IMG/VR virus record: IMGVR_UViG_3300025138_000511
Span: 1 to 20,067 of that record
Source: a virus
Strand: one strand, 5' to 3'
Length of the DNA: 20,067 nt
Shown here: piece by piece, positions 10,642 through 18,409 of the stretch
Position numbering within the stretch: the stretch's first letter is position 1
Layout of the letters: each line of letters begins with the position of its first letter
Notes under the pieces: model-generated
Database searches by the model: none
Seen by the model: only the letters and a program-made list of their open reading frames with translations
Told to the model about the DNA's origin: nothing
Translations under genes and position numbers: made by a program

Positions 10642-13611
10642 CTAACTTACTAATTCACCATATCCTCTAGCAACATAATCAAATGTTCTATTAACTGTTG
10701 CATTGGAACTATTAAAAAACTCAATCGTAAATCCTGTAGCACTTTTATTTGTTATAGCATAGTAATCTCCACTTGTTAAGTTCTGTGCTGAAATTCCTAC
10801 ACCTTGAAGAACTTTAAACGCAGGGGAATAAGTAATTGCTTTACCACTTGTACTTGTACCACTTGCTATATCGGCTTCTGCTACAACTCTATCTGGCATA
10901 TCTACAGTAACCGATAATGCTGAAATTTGGTGGGTTGCTGTACCTTTTGTGCTTGTCATTTGGACTTTAAATTTATATGCCCTTGCTTTATAATCACCAA
11001 CAAAAAACTTTCTAAAATCTGTGTATGTAGGTGAACCAGATGGGTCACCTTCTGTGGTAGCAACTAATAATTCTGAATTCGTATCATCAAATTCTGATGG
11101 GTCACCATCAAAATCACCATCTCTATCATCAAAATTACCTGTGGCACTATCAAACAAATCAACAGAACTAAAGTTTGCAACATTCATATTTGCTGTAACT
11201 CGGCTTGTATAAACAGAACCTAAATCAATATGTGTATCAAATTCATATGTCCCAGAACTAGCAATATTACCTTGTCCTGCATCAAATAAACCACTTGCAT
11301 CATCAAAGTTACCTGCAACACTATCAAATAGATTAGATGTACCTAATTGAAGTTTATTATCCACAACTACAGTATTTGTTTTTGTTCCTGCAAAACTAGG
11401 ACTTTGTGTAGATGTTGCAACTAAATTTAAACCTTTTATACTTTCAATTATAGCAACTTTATTAACAGCATTTCTTGAAGGATTACCCACTTTATCCACA
11501 GCTTTAATAAAATATGTGCCTGTCATAGCAGGAACTATTACAGTATTTGCAGGTCTTGATACTTTATCAGCTAAATCAACTGAATTTGCATATGTCCCCC
11601 CACTTGTTTCCCTGCAATGCCTTATTCTATAATGTGATAAATCTAAATCTGAAACTGGTGTCCAACTTAAATGTGCTTCTGTTCCAATAATATTTACACT
11701 AAAATTAGTTACATCTTCTGGGGGTTCTGTTTTACCTACTACTTGGTGTTGAGAAGTTGCAAACGCAGAACGACTAACAGAAGTAACAGACCTTGCTCTA
11801 ACATCATAAATTACATTATCTTCAACATTAACTAATTCAAATTGTGATGAACTTCCACGACCTAAGTTTATAAACACGGAATCGGTTGACCTTTTAGCTT
11901 GTACCTCAAAATCTGTAATAAATCTATCTGTGGCTGTAACATTAACTAATAAAACTGCTATAGCTTCTTCATTTCTTGATCTTAGTTCATCTACTACTGA
12001 AACTGTTGGGGTTTGCACATTAAATGGATTAGGTAAAGTTGTGTCTATTATTTCTTCTAATGGGTCTTGTGTTCCAAAAGTATAATAACTATCTTGATGT
12101 TCTGATAAACTTAAACTAACAGAATGATCTGCATTTAAAGTCAAACCCTGCACTCTAAAAGGCTTTGCAGAAAATGCAGGTGTTGCGTGTGTAATATTCA
12201 CAATATCACCAATGGATAAATCTAATGCTGTTGCATCTGCTTTTAATGAAACATTTAAACTAGACCTTGACCTTCGTAATATTATTTCAGCCATTTCTTG
12301 TGCTTGAAATCTATTTGTAAACATAGAAAAATCAAATCTTCCTTCTAGCAATAAACCACCATCTTCGGCTAAAAGTGTTGCGTGTCTGTCTGCTTCAACT
12401 ATTAATTCTGGGTTTTCTACAGCAGGAGGAAATTGTGTTGAATCCGATTGATAATTTTTATCTGGGTTAATATAATTCACAATTACACGATTATATCTGG
12501 AGTTTTTGTTTTTACTTAAAACTGTAATACCACCTAATATATTATCTTCTGTTAATGTTATTGATGCAGAACCACTTGATTCAACTAATATTTTATATTT
12601 GCCAGATGAAAAGTTTAAATAAGACCTTGAACCCCTTACTAAGTCTTTTACATTATCTATAGCTTTTTTTGATGTATCTATAGCTATATGACTATTCATT
12701 AAATCAATAGTATTTGCAGATACAGGGTCACCAAAACCAATACCAAAAGCATTAATTAAAAATAAATCCCCCCCTAAAGGTTCAATTTGTGTATCACATA
12801 CATCACTTGCTGTTTGCCAATCTGCAAAATTACTATCAAAATAACTATCAGCTATACCCATTCCAAATCTATCATTTCTTAAATAATCTAATAATTGCAA
12901 TATTGGGTTGTCTGAATATGCCCAAGTTGAACTATCATTTTGTCTGTGGCTACCACTCCCACCAGTAACAGTTCCATCTAAATTGGGGTTATATACCTTT
13001 CTACCTTTAATTAAGGCTTGTACGTTTGGTATAGAGCCAAATTTATCTGCGTTCCATTCAAACCTTAAAGCTATATAAGCCAAACCTTGCAATTTATGTA
13101 GTGATGACCAAGTATTGGTTTCTTGCAATAAAGAAGATGAAGATTGTGTATCTGAACCAAAATGTCCTTCTACAGTTATTAAACTTTGTGATTCATCTGT
13201 GTCATAAAAGTTTTGATCTGAATTTGTTACAGTTCTTTGGACATTATCGGATATTACACCAGATAAATTTACCCTTTTATCATTAACATAAAGACATGTT
13301 ATTTCATCAATTTCGCCTTCACCTAAAACTAATGCCATATATAAATATTTATTATCATCTCCAAAAGTTTCTAAAAAAACAACATTACCACCAACTTTCC
13401 TTGTTCCATAAATAATAGGTATGTGAGCATTTGCACTAATTTTGTTTACTAAAACACCCTGTGCATTTCGGTCTGAATTGTTATCGCCAAAATCTGGAAT
13501 GTCTGGCATAGGTATTAACCAACCTATAACATCTTCTATTATATCCTCTATGCCATCAACAATATCGTCTATAATATCAATAATATCTTTGATAGGATTC
13601 CAACCACCCAT
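10642..13611 (-). CDS. gpJ-like tail tip / host-specificity protein, 989 aa
   Basis: The N-terminus has an Ile/Asp amphipathic stretch (DIIDIIDDIVDGIEDIIEDV), then the conserved entry IPIIYGTRKVGGNVVFLE (about 64-81), as in lambda J-type tip proteins. Residues about 430-500 resemble the hub domain (QAQEMAEIILRRSRSSLNVS; LDLSIGDIVNITH). A fibronectin-III-like domain lies at about 628-715 (TEAHLSWTPVSDLDLSHYRI). The C-terminal part is strand-rich with an Asp-rich repeated stretch at about 758-845. Such proteins form the central tip that contacts the receptor and opens the tail. Length is close to lambda gpJ (about 1130 residues). The GGAGG site is placed in the last codons of the GNAT gene, with a TAATG overlap. 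Confidence 0.88.
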   Translation of the reverse strand: MGGWNPIKDIIDIIDDIVDGIEDIIEDVIGWLIPMPDIPDFGDNNSDRNAQGVLVNKISANAHIPIIYGTRKVGGNVVFLETFGDDNKYLYMALVLGEGEIDEITCLYVNDKRVNLSGVISDNVQRTVTNSDQNFYDTDESQSLITVEGHFGSDTQSSSSLLQETNTWSSLHKLQGLAYIALRFEWNADKFGSIPNVQALIKGRKVYNPNLDGTVTGGSGSHRQNDSSTWAYSDNPILQLLDYLRNDRFGMGIADSYFDSNFADWQTASDVCDTQIEPLGGDLFLINAFGIGFGDPVSANTIDLMNSHIAIDTSKKAIDNVKDLVRGSRSYLNFSSGKYKILVESSGSASITLTEDNILGGITVLSKNKNSRYNRVIVNYINPDKNYQSDSTQFPPAVENPELIVEADRHATLLAEDGGLLLEGRFDFSMFTNRFQAQEMAEIILRRSRSSLNVSLKADATALDLSIGDIVNITHATPAFSAKPFRVQGLTLNADHSVSLSLSEHQDSYYTFGTQDPLEEIIDTTLPNPFNVQTPTVSVVDELRSRNEEAIAVLLVNVTATDRFITDFEVQAKRSTDSVFINLGRGSSSQFELVNVEDNVIYDVRARSVTSVSRSAFATSQHQVVGKTEPPEDVTNFSVNIIGTEAHLSWTPVSDLDLSHYRIRHCRETSGGTYANSVDLADKVSRPANTVIVPAMTGTYFIKAVDKVGNPSRNAVNKVAIIESIKGLNLVATSTQSPSFAGTKTNTVVVDNKLQLGTSNLFDSVAGNFDDASGLFDAGQGNIASSGTYEFDTHIDLGSVYTSRVTANMNVANFSSVDLFDSATGNFDDRDGDFDGDPSEFDDTNSELLVATTEGDPSGSPTYTDFRKFFVGDYKARAYKFKVQMTSTKGTATHQISALSVTVDMPDRVVAEADIASGTSTSGKAITYSPAFKVLQGVGISAQNLTSGDYYAITNKSATGFTIEFFNSSNATVNRTFDYVARGYGELVS

Positions 13612-14054
13612 TAGATTAACCTCCAGTTACTACCCATATGTTTAAACCCTAATTTTTCAAAAACTGGGTCTACACCTAAACCAGATGTAATAGATAAAAC
13701 TATTGGCAAATCTTCTGAACCTTTTTTTACAGTATTAATTAAATTTTTTACTAATTTATAATTTCTGAAATCTTTTTTAACATAAATTAATTGTATTTGC
13801 ATAATTTGGCTTTTACTAAAAAAATATTCAGATTTATTAAACATACAACAACCAATTAATTTGTCTTTGTCTAAATCATTAACTAGAATTATTTTCCCTT
13901 TTTCTAAAATAGTATTAATAAAATATTTTAATTTTTTGATATCAATTTCATCTGGGTATAAATCAACTAAATCTGTATTTTTATATTCAACTAATAAATT
14001 ATATATTTTTTCAATATCTGTTTTTTCTGCATAATATAAATGGGTACTTGTCAT
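13611..14054 (-). CDS. GNAT-fold acetyltransferase-like protein in the tail module
   Basis: A 147-residue protein with the layout of a GNAT N-acetyltransferase: helices at 10-60, the strand pair IILVNDLDKDKLIGCCMF, then the motif-A region IMQIQLIYVKKDFRNYKLVK with a following helix. The usual acetyl-CoA pyrophosphate loop R/Q-x-x-G-x-G/A is weak; here it reads KDFRNYKLV, so the loop Gly residues are missing. The end (GVDPVFEKLGFKHMGSNWRL) matches the typical 'FYEKLGFK' C-terminal strand. Single GNAT genes occur between tail genes in several phages; targets are unknown. The degenerate loop leaves open a non-catalytic, structural role. It overlaps its upstream neighbour as ATGA. Codon use looks more AT-rich than the flanking tail genes. 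Confidence 0.7.
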   Translation of the reverse strand: MTSTHLYYAEKTDIEKIYNLLVEYKNTDLVDLYPDEIDIKKLKYFINTILEKGKIILVNDLDKDKLIGCCMFNKSEYFFSKSQIMQIQLIYVKKDFRNYKLVKNLINTVKKGSEDLPIVLSITSGLGVDPVFEKLGFKHMGSNWRLI

Positions 14055-14617
14055 TCTCTACCCCACTTAATATCACGAACTGTTAAAGCTGAATAATTCA
14101 TACCTATATCATCACTAAAAAATCTTTGTTGTGAATTATTGGTGGTACTTCTGCCACTCGTTTTGCTAAAATTACCCCAATGTGAACTAATTATCAAAAC
14201 TAAAGTTGCTGTTGATGTATTATCGGATATTTTAAATTCATCTATAGTGCCATAAAACAATAAAAATGGGTCTGCTATTAATGCCAAACTAGAATTTAAA
14301 TAACCTTGATAAATAAAAACATTATCATTTATAATATTCTCGTTTAATGCTAGTGCTACATACGTTTGATCTACAGCAGAAAGACTTAATGACAAACTAT
14401 TCTTAGTTGGTGCGTTTGTTTCTTGAACCCCTGTAATACCCCTTAAATGCCCATTAGATAGGTATGTTCTTGATGTTCCAGATATACTAGATGTTAAATC
14501 AAAACTCGCATTAGTTAAATATATCGGTGTTGAAAGACCTATTTCCACTAAAATTACTGGTTCTATTATCCCAGTAGCTAGTTCTGTTTTTACTGCACTT
14601 GTTAAACCCCTAGCCAT
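14051..14617 (-). CDS. DUF2163-like distal tail / hub protein, 188 aa
   Basis: A strand-rich 188-residue protein. The start (LTSAVKTELATGIIEPVILV) with YLTNASFDLT and the body (NSLSLSLSAVDQTYVALAL; FLLFYGTIDEFKIS) correspond to the distal tail proteins seen between tape measure and gpJ in many siphophages and in gene transfer agents. The end (QRFFSDDIGMNYSAL, then IKWGRE) resembles the 'S-x-x-R-F-F-x-x-D-x-G-L-x-Y ... I-x-W-G' signature that I recall from the DUF2163 and baseplate-hub families. I infer a structural tail-tip role. It follows its upstream neighbour as TAAATG and overlaps the GNAT start. Confidence 0.7.
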   Translation of the reverse strand: MARGLTSAVKTELATGIIEPVILVEIGLSTPIYLTNASFDLTSSISGTSRTYLSNGHLRGITGVQETNAPTKNSLSLSLSAVDQTYVALALNENIINDNVFIYQGYLNSSLALIADPFLLFYGTIDEFKISDNTSTATLVLIISSHWGNFSKTSGRSTTNNSQQRFFSDDIGMNYSALTVRDIKWGRE

Positions 14618-15226
14618 TTACAATGCCTCTATAACATCAAACTCATATGTAAATAATAAATTACCTTCATTATCATTTTGACCTGTTGCAAATTCTTGGG
14701 CATCACTTGTTAAATGAACATTAAATGGAACTGAATCATAAGTAACAGAACTATCATTTGCTAAAGCAGTTCTTAAAGGTGGCTCTATAGTAATTGTTGA
14801 AGCATTACTTGAACTTGTTGCATCTTCAACAACCATATAAACCTTATCATGTGCAAATTTTATTAAATCACCTGCTTTTAATCTACCTGCACCATCACCT
14901 GCAAAACCATCTATAGCTATTGTGGTATCGGCTACAGCATGAACCCCATTTACTAGCAATGTATTAGTTTCATTGCCCTGTGCGTTTAAATAACTTGGGA
15001 ATGTCACAGTAAAGTTTTCTTGTCTTGATCTTTGTTTCATAATAAATGCCATGATAGGTGCAAATTCTGACCTTTTCATAGGTGGATATTGTACTGTAAA
15101 ACTAAACTTCTGACCTTGAATTTGCCTTCTAAAAGTCTTTCCACTATCTGTTTGAGATAACAAAGTCTTTTGATTGCTCCTAAAATTAACAGCAGTAAAA
15201 TTAGTATTTGGTAATGCACCACTCAT
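14618..15226 (-). CDS. Distal tail (Dit-like) protein, 202 aa
   Basis: A 202-residue beta-rich protein. The first part (TFRRQIQGQKFSFTVQYPPM, about 30-49) and MKRSEFAPIMAFIMKQRSRQ (49-68) carry the pattern of small tail-tip proteins, in which a strand with 'Q-x-F-x-F-x-V-x-Y/F-P-P-L' is followed by a helix 'x-x-E-x-x-x-L-x-A-F'. The middle (GDGAGRLKAGDLIKFA) is a typical 'G-L-x-x-G-D-x-I' beta turn segment shared with marine phage tail proteins, often with a K-V-Y-x-V strand as here. I call it a distal tail or hub protein on this basis and on its place right after the tape measure. Its ATG overlaps the tape measure stop as ATGA. Confidence 0.65.
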   Translation of the reverse strand: MSGALPNTNFTAVNFRSNQKTLLSQTDSGKTFRRQIQGQKFSFTVQYPPMKRSEFAPIMAFIMKQRSRQENFTVTFPSYLNAQGNETNTLLVNGVHAVADTTIAIDGFAGDGAGRLKAGDLIKFAHDKVYMVVEDATSSSNASTITIEPPLRTALANDSSVTYDSVPFNVHLTSDAQEFATGQNDNEGNLLFTYEFDVIEAL

Positions 15227-17334
15227 ATTATCGCCATCTTACCTTTTTCGTTAACAGCACTATTAATCATATTTACTATAGTACCTCTTGAATTTACTAA
15301 TAATTCATTAAATCCTCTAGCATCAACTGTGCTTATATTAAAGTTTACTGTTACAGCTTTACCCATGTCACCTAATTTACCATTCGGCACTACATTTGAT
15401 GCTCTATCTGGGACAACTAATTCTGCTCCTGCTTCTCCGACTAAATAAGGTTGTCCTTGATTCATACGACCACCTTGTTTACGACCTTGATATTTTTGTG
15501 ACATTATTGTGGCAATTTGAACTGCACCAAAAGCACCTATTGCTATAGCTAAAGGTATATTACCACTTGATAAAGCTTTAGTTACACCTGTAGCTGTATT
15601 CATAATGCCTTCTGCTATATTAAAGGCTTTATTTAATGCAAAAGCTTGTTTATTGCTTTTTGCCATTTCATTTAGACCTTCCCTACCTACTTTTACTGCC
15701 AAATCAGTTTTTGCTTTACCAGACATTTTTTCTAAATCTATTTCACCTGCCTTGCCAGATTTTATTAAATTAAAATTGTCATTAAATAGTTTTTTCTGAA
15801 TTTCCATTTCTTTTTGTGCTGTTTCATGAGCAAGAGTAATTCTATCATCTGCACTAATTCTTCTTAATTCAGCTAATAGTTCGTCTTGCTCCATAATTGC
15901 ATTAATTTTATTTGTAAAAGCTTGTTTTTCAACATCAGCTTCTAGTTTTGCCATTTCATTTAGACCTGCTAATTTTTCTTCTTTTGAAAATGTATGTTCA
16001 AATGAACCCATAATTGCATCTTGACCTAACATAGTGCCGTCAGTCACTTTTAATTTTTCGTCATTTAACTTTTTAACTGCATCTGTTTGTGCTATTATTG
16101 CACCCGTATTTATGGCTCTTATTTCTGAATCTAAAGCAATATGACTTTGACTTAGCTTATATTGTGCTATTTCTTTATCTACTGCTTCTATTTGTTTTTC
16201 AAATTGCTCAATAGTAGTTTTGCTAGTGAAAGTTCTGTTCTTCTCGGCACTATCTAATGCTTCTAAAAGCATCTGTTTCTTTTTAAACAATTCATTAAGT
16301 TTTTTCATAGGGTCTACTGCTTTAGCATTGGCATCACTAAGCATTGATATACTTGTACCTAATGCTAATAAAAAACCTACTAAGTTAAGTTTTGATAGCC
16401 TAGAAAATGCAACCAAAGCAACTTTAGCTTTTCCAATATTGATTGCTAATGTAAAAAATGCTCCTGCCAACTTAAAGACAATAATACCCATACCTAATGC
16501 TTTTAGCACTTCAAAATTATCTTTTAAAAAGGCTACCGATTCACCTGCAAAAATTACTGCATCTGACAATCCTTTTCCCACAGATTTAGCTATATCATCA
16601 ATGGTTTTTTGATTGTCTGCTAGAGCCTTGTCTAATGCACCAAATTCTTGTTTTAAACCAACAAAAAAACTTTCTGCTATTATCTTTTGAAAGTTGAAGA
16701 ACTTATCCCCAACCATTGAAAGAGTACCCTCTAGGGTTTTGGCTAGGTCATTTGTAGCACCTGCCATTGTTCCATTTTTACCAAAAACTCTTTCAAATGC
16801 TTCTTCTGTTTCTTTTGCTGATACTTTTGCACCTGCACTAAAACCTAATAAATCCCTAACACCTCTTTCTCTAAATATATCAGCACTAGCTATTCCTGCT
16901 GAAAATGATCTTGATATTTGTTCTGATGCTGTTCTAAAATCTAACCCAGTAACAGATGCAACATTACCAGTAATTTCAAGCATTTTGGCTAATTCGTTTG
17001 CATCTTTAGATACAATCGCTAAACTTCCTGCACCTGCTTGAATTTGCTCTAAGCTAAAAGGTACTTTAGATGCAAACTTTGACATTACATCAAATGCTTT
17101 TGCACCCTCCTCAACACTACCAAATAAAAATTTTAATCTAATTTGTAATGATTCAACTGATTTACCAACATCTATAAAAGACTTTATGGCAACCCCTGCA
17201 CCTAAACCAATTAGGGCATTTTTTAAATTGAAAACTGAACTTTTAAGACCATCTACACCTTTTGTAGCAGAATTCATAGCTTGTCTGGTCTTATCTTTAG
17301 CTACAATATCTATATTTACTTGTTTTGTTGCCAC
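15223..17334 (-). CDS. Tail tape measure protein, 703 aa
   Basis: A long helical protein that sets tail length. The start (VNIDIVAKDKTRQAMNSATK) and the following GVAIKSFIDVGKSVESLQIR are typical of tape measures, and the segment through about 190 (PFSLEQIQAGAGSLAIVSKD; TGLDFRTASEQISRSFSAGI; RERGVRDLLG) is the TMP N-terminal domain. Hydrophobic segments lie at about 275-306, 317-333 and 592-612, which could insert into the membrane during DNA ejection. The end (RKQGGRMNQGQPYLVGEAGA ELVVP split here) is the 'G-G-x-x-x-x-G-x-P-x-x-V-G-E-x-G-x-E' signature common near TMP C-termini. The start is GTG 17334-17332, one base inside the stop of the GT frame (TAGTG). At about 1.5 angstrom per residue the tail would be near 105 nm. 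Confidence 0.92.
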   Translation of the reverse strand: MATKQVNIDIVAKDKTRQAMNSATKGVDGLKSSVFNLKNALIGLGAGVAIKSFIDVGKSVESLQIRLKFLFGSVEEGAKAFDVMSKFASKVPFSLEQIQAGAGSLAIVSKDANELAKMLEITGNVASVTGLDFRTASEQISRSFSAGIASADIFRERGVRDLLGFSAGAKVSAKETEEAFERVFGKNGTMAGATNDLAKTLEGTLSMVGDKFFNFQKIIAESFFVGLKQEFGALDKALADNQKTIDDIAKSVGKGLSDAVIFAGESVAFLKDNFEVLKALGMGIIVFKLAGAFFTLAINIGKAKVALVAFSRLSKLNLVGFLLALGTSISMLSDANAKAVDPMKKLNELFKKKQMLLEALDSAEKNRTFTSKTTIEQFEKQIEAVDKEIAQYKLSQSHIALDSEIRAINTGAIIAQTDAVKKLNDEKLKVTDGTMLGQDAIMGSFEHTFSKEEKLAGLNEMAKLEADVEKQAFTNKINAIMEQDELLAELRRISADDRITLAHETAQKEMEIQKKLFNDNFNLIKSGKAGEIDLEKMSGKAKTDLAVKVGREGLNEMAKSNKQAFALNKAFNIAEGIMNTATGVTKALSSGNIPLAIAIGAFGAVQIATIMSQKYQGRKQGGRMNQGQPYLVGEAGAELVVPDRASNVVPNGKLGDMGKAVTVNFNISTVDARGFNELLVNSRGTIVNMINSAVNEKGKMAII

Positions 17335-17854
17335 TATCTTTGAGCCTTTGCTAGTCTTTGTTGTCTTTCATGTTCATCATTTTGAATTTGAAAGTATGCT
17401 AACCACATATTAAACTCATCTACTGACATTTGCAAGATTTCGGAAACAGTCTTGTGTAGCTTTTCGGCTAACCCAAAAATATTATGTAATTCTACATCAT
17501 TTCTAAGTTTTTTTTATTATCTTCAATATCTGTGTTTCCAGTTCCCATTATCTTTGTGGCAACATCTGCAATAACATTAGTATCAGCTTTAGTTTTAAAT
17601 GCTAAAACATGACTTCCATTAAACATTTTATTACCATCTTTTGTTAATGCCTTTTCTATAATAACATCAATCAAAACAATTAAATCTGTGCCACTAGCAC
17701 CTTTGAAAATCTTTTGTTTTTCAAGCATATTGAAAGGTTTACAAAATATAGCTTTATCGCCTACTAAATCCCACTCTGGCACTTCAATTATTTGAGTGTC
17801 GAGGGTGCTGAAATGATCTCTAATACCATCAAAATAATCAATTTTATCTGTCAT
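17334..17854 (-). CDS. Tail assembly chaperone, -1 frameshift fusion (gpGT-like), 173 aa
   Basis: The zero frame to codon 116 (AAC, 17509-17507) joins the -1 frame from CTT (17507-17505) to TAG (17336-17334). The extension is 57 residues: it starts LRNDVELHNIFGLAEKLHKT and ends in VDEFNMWLAYFQIQNDEHER QQRLAKAQR (split here). The 'E-F-x-x-W-x-A-Y-F-x-I' segment is the hallmark of the T part of tail chaperones and of related small tail proteins. No ATG, GTG or TTG with a ribosome site opens this frame by itself, and it ends exactly one base into the tape measure start. By analogy with lambda the fusion is made in a small share of translation events and its T part binds tail-tube subunits. The stretch 17335-17491 would otherwise be an unexplained gap in a region with none. 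Confidence 0.85.
17492..17854 (-). CDS. Tail assembly chaperone, zero-frame product (lambda gpG-like), 120 aa
   Basis: Directly after the tail-tube gene (TAAATG junction) comes a 120-residue acidic protein: YFDGIRDHFSTLDTQIIEVP, EWDLVGDKAIFCKPFNMLEK (about 28-47), then GASGTDLIVLIDVIIEKALT and KMFNGSHVLAFKTKADTNVI. The middle 'W-x-x-x-G-x-x-x-x-x-K-P-x-x-x-x-E-K' pattern is that of phage tail assembly chaperones encoded just before the tape measure. By analogy with lambda gpG it would keep the tape measure soluble and recruit tail-tube subunits. The frame ends at TAG 17494-17492, twelve bases beyond an A AAA AAC heptamer at which ribosomes can shift. Confidence 0.85.
   Translation of the reverse strand: MTDKIDYFDGIRDHFSTLDTQIIEVPEWDLVGDKAIFCKPFNMLEKQKIFKGASGTDLIVLIDVIIEKALTKDGNKMFNGSHVLAFKTKADTNVIADVATKIMGTGNTDIEDNKKNLEMM
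17507..17513 (-). promoter_or_regulatory. A AAA AAC slippery site for -1 ribosomal frameshifting
   Basis: On the minus strand a run of eight A and then C (17515-17507) is read in the zero frame as AAA (codon 114), AAA (115), AAC (116). The last seven bases form A AAA AAC, an X XXY YYZ heptamer on which both tRNAs can re-pair after slipping one base back. About ten bases downstream TGTAG (from 17497) can pair with CTACA, and an inner TAGC/GCTA stem lies within that loop; this stimulator is weak and uncertain. No clear Shine-Dalgarno-like stimulator is seen upstream. Confidence 0.85.
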
Positions 17855-18241
17855 TTAAACAGTACCGATAGTAAGACCACCATTGCCTTGTACTGATACA
17901 GTTCTAGTTGTAACACCATCTAATGTAACACCTACTGACATTCCAGTTACAATACCAGTTCCAGAGAACTTTCTATCTCCAGAAGCATTACCCTCTGGTA
18001 AAAATGCAAATGTAAGTTCTGCACCTTGTACTAGATTAGTTTGTGCTGTATCTGTTTCATCAAAGTTCATATCAATACTTGCTGTATAAGTACCCCTACC
18101 AACTATGAAAGATTTCATTGAATTACCTAAAGGTGTATCTTCAACAACGTCTTGGGTAGTATCTACTGTGAAACCAGTCGCATTACCTAAAGTATCACTA
18201 CCTATAGTAACAACTCCCTCTTTTCCATGATGTGTAGCCAT
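17855..18241 (-). CDS. Major tail tube protein, 128 aa
   Basis: A 128-residue beta-rich protein with the features of a siphophage tail-tube subunit: GKEGVVTIGSDTLGNATGFT near the start, TTQDVVEDTPLG (about 28-39), then SFIVGRGTYTASIDMNFDET and a final strand GGLTIGTV. The 'G-x-x-x-x-x-T-x-x-x-x-V-E-D-T-x-L-G' and 'T-x-S-I-D-x-x-x-D' patterns are widespread among tail tubes of marine and other phages. It would form stacked hexamers around the tape measure. Its place between the tail terminator block and the G/GT chaperone is the standard order. An AAGGAG site lies in the end of the preceding small gene, whose TAA directly precedes this ATG. Confidence 0.85.
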   Translation of the reverse strand: MATHHGKEGVVTIGSDTLGNATGFTVDTTQDVVEDTPLGNSMKSFIVGRGTYTASIDMNFDETDTAQTNLVQGAELTFAFLPEGNASGDRKFSGTGIVTGMSVGVTLDGVTTRTVSVQGNGGLTIGTV

Positions 18242-18409
18242 TTATAACTCCTTATCGTTAGCTTCATTAGTTTCTTTTATTTTTTCAGTTTTTTTAACAA
18301 CTGCTTTTTCATTTCCTATAGTAAACCCATTTTTCTTAAAATGCTCTACATGGTCTTCTGAACATTTTATAATAGTTTCGCCTTTTTTCATAGTAACATT
18401 TTTAGCCAT
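18242..18409 (-). CDS. Small tail-module protein, 55 aa
   Basis: This 56-codon frame fills the 167-base space between the tail terminator and the tail-tube gene. ATG 18409-18407 overlaps the preceding TAA (TAATG), and TAA 18244-18242 abuts the tail-tube ATG. The product begins MAKNVTMKKGETIIKCSEDH and continues VEHFKKNGFTIGNEKAVVKK with a Lys/Glu/Asn tail. A 'G-E-x-x-x-x-x-E-D-H-V-x-x-F-x-x-x-G-F' pattern is typical of very small phage proteins found near head-tail joining genes, similar in outline to head fibre or Rho-N-like mini domains, but I cannot name it. Probably a minor structural or assembly protein. Confidence 0.7.
   Translation of the reverse strand: MAKNVTMKKGETIIKCSEDHVEHFKKNGFTIGNEKAVVKKTEKIKETNEANDKEL

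Noticed and set aside
17492-17494. The TAG that ends the 120-residue chaperone frame, considered as a disabling mutation or sequencing error.
   Set aside because: The heptamer A AAA AAC in the right phase, the gene order and the T-like extension fit programmed frameshifting better than a broken gene. A miscounted A in the run of eight remains possible but is not needed.
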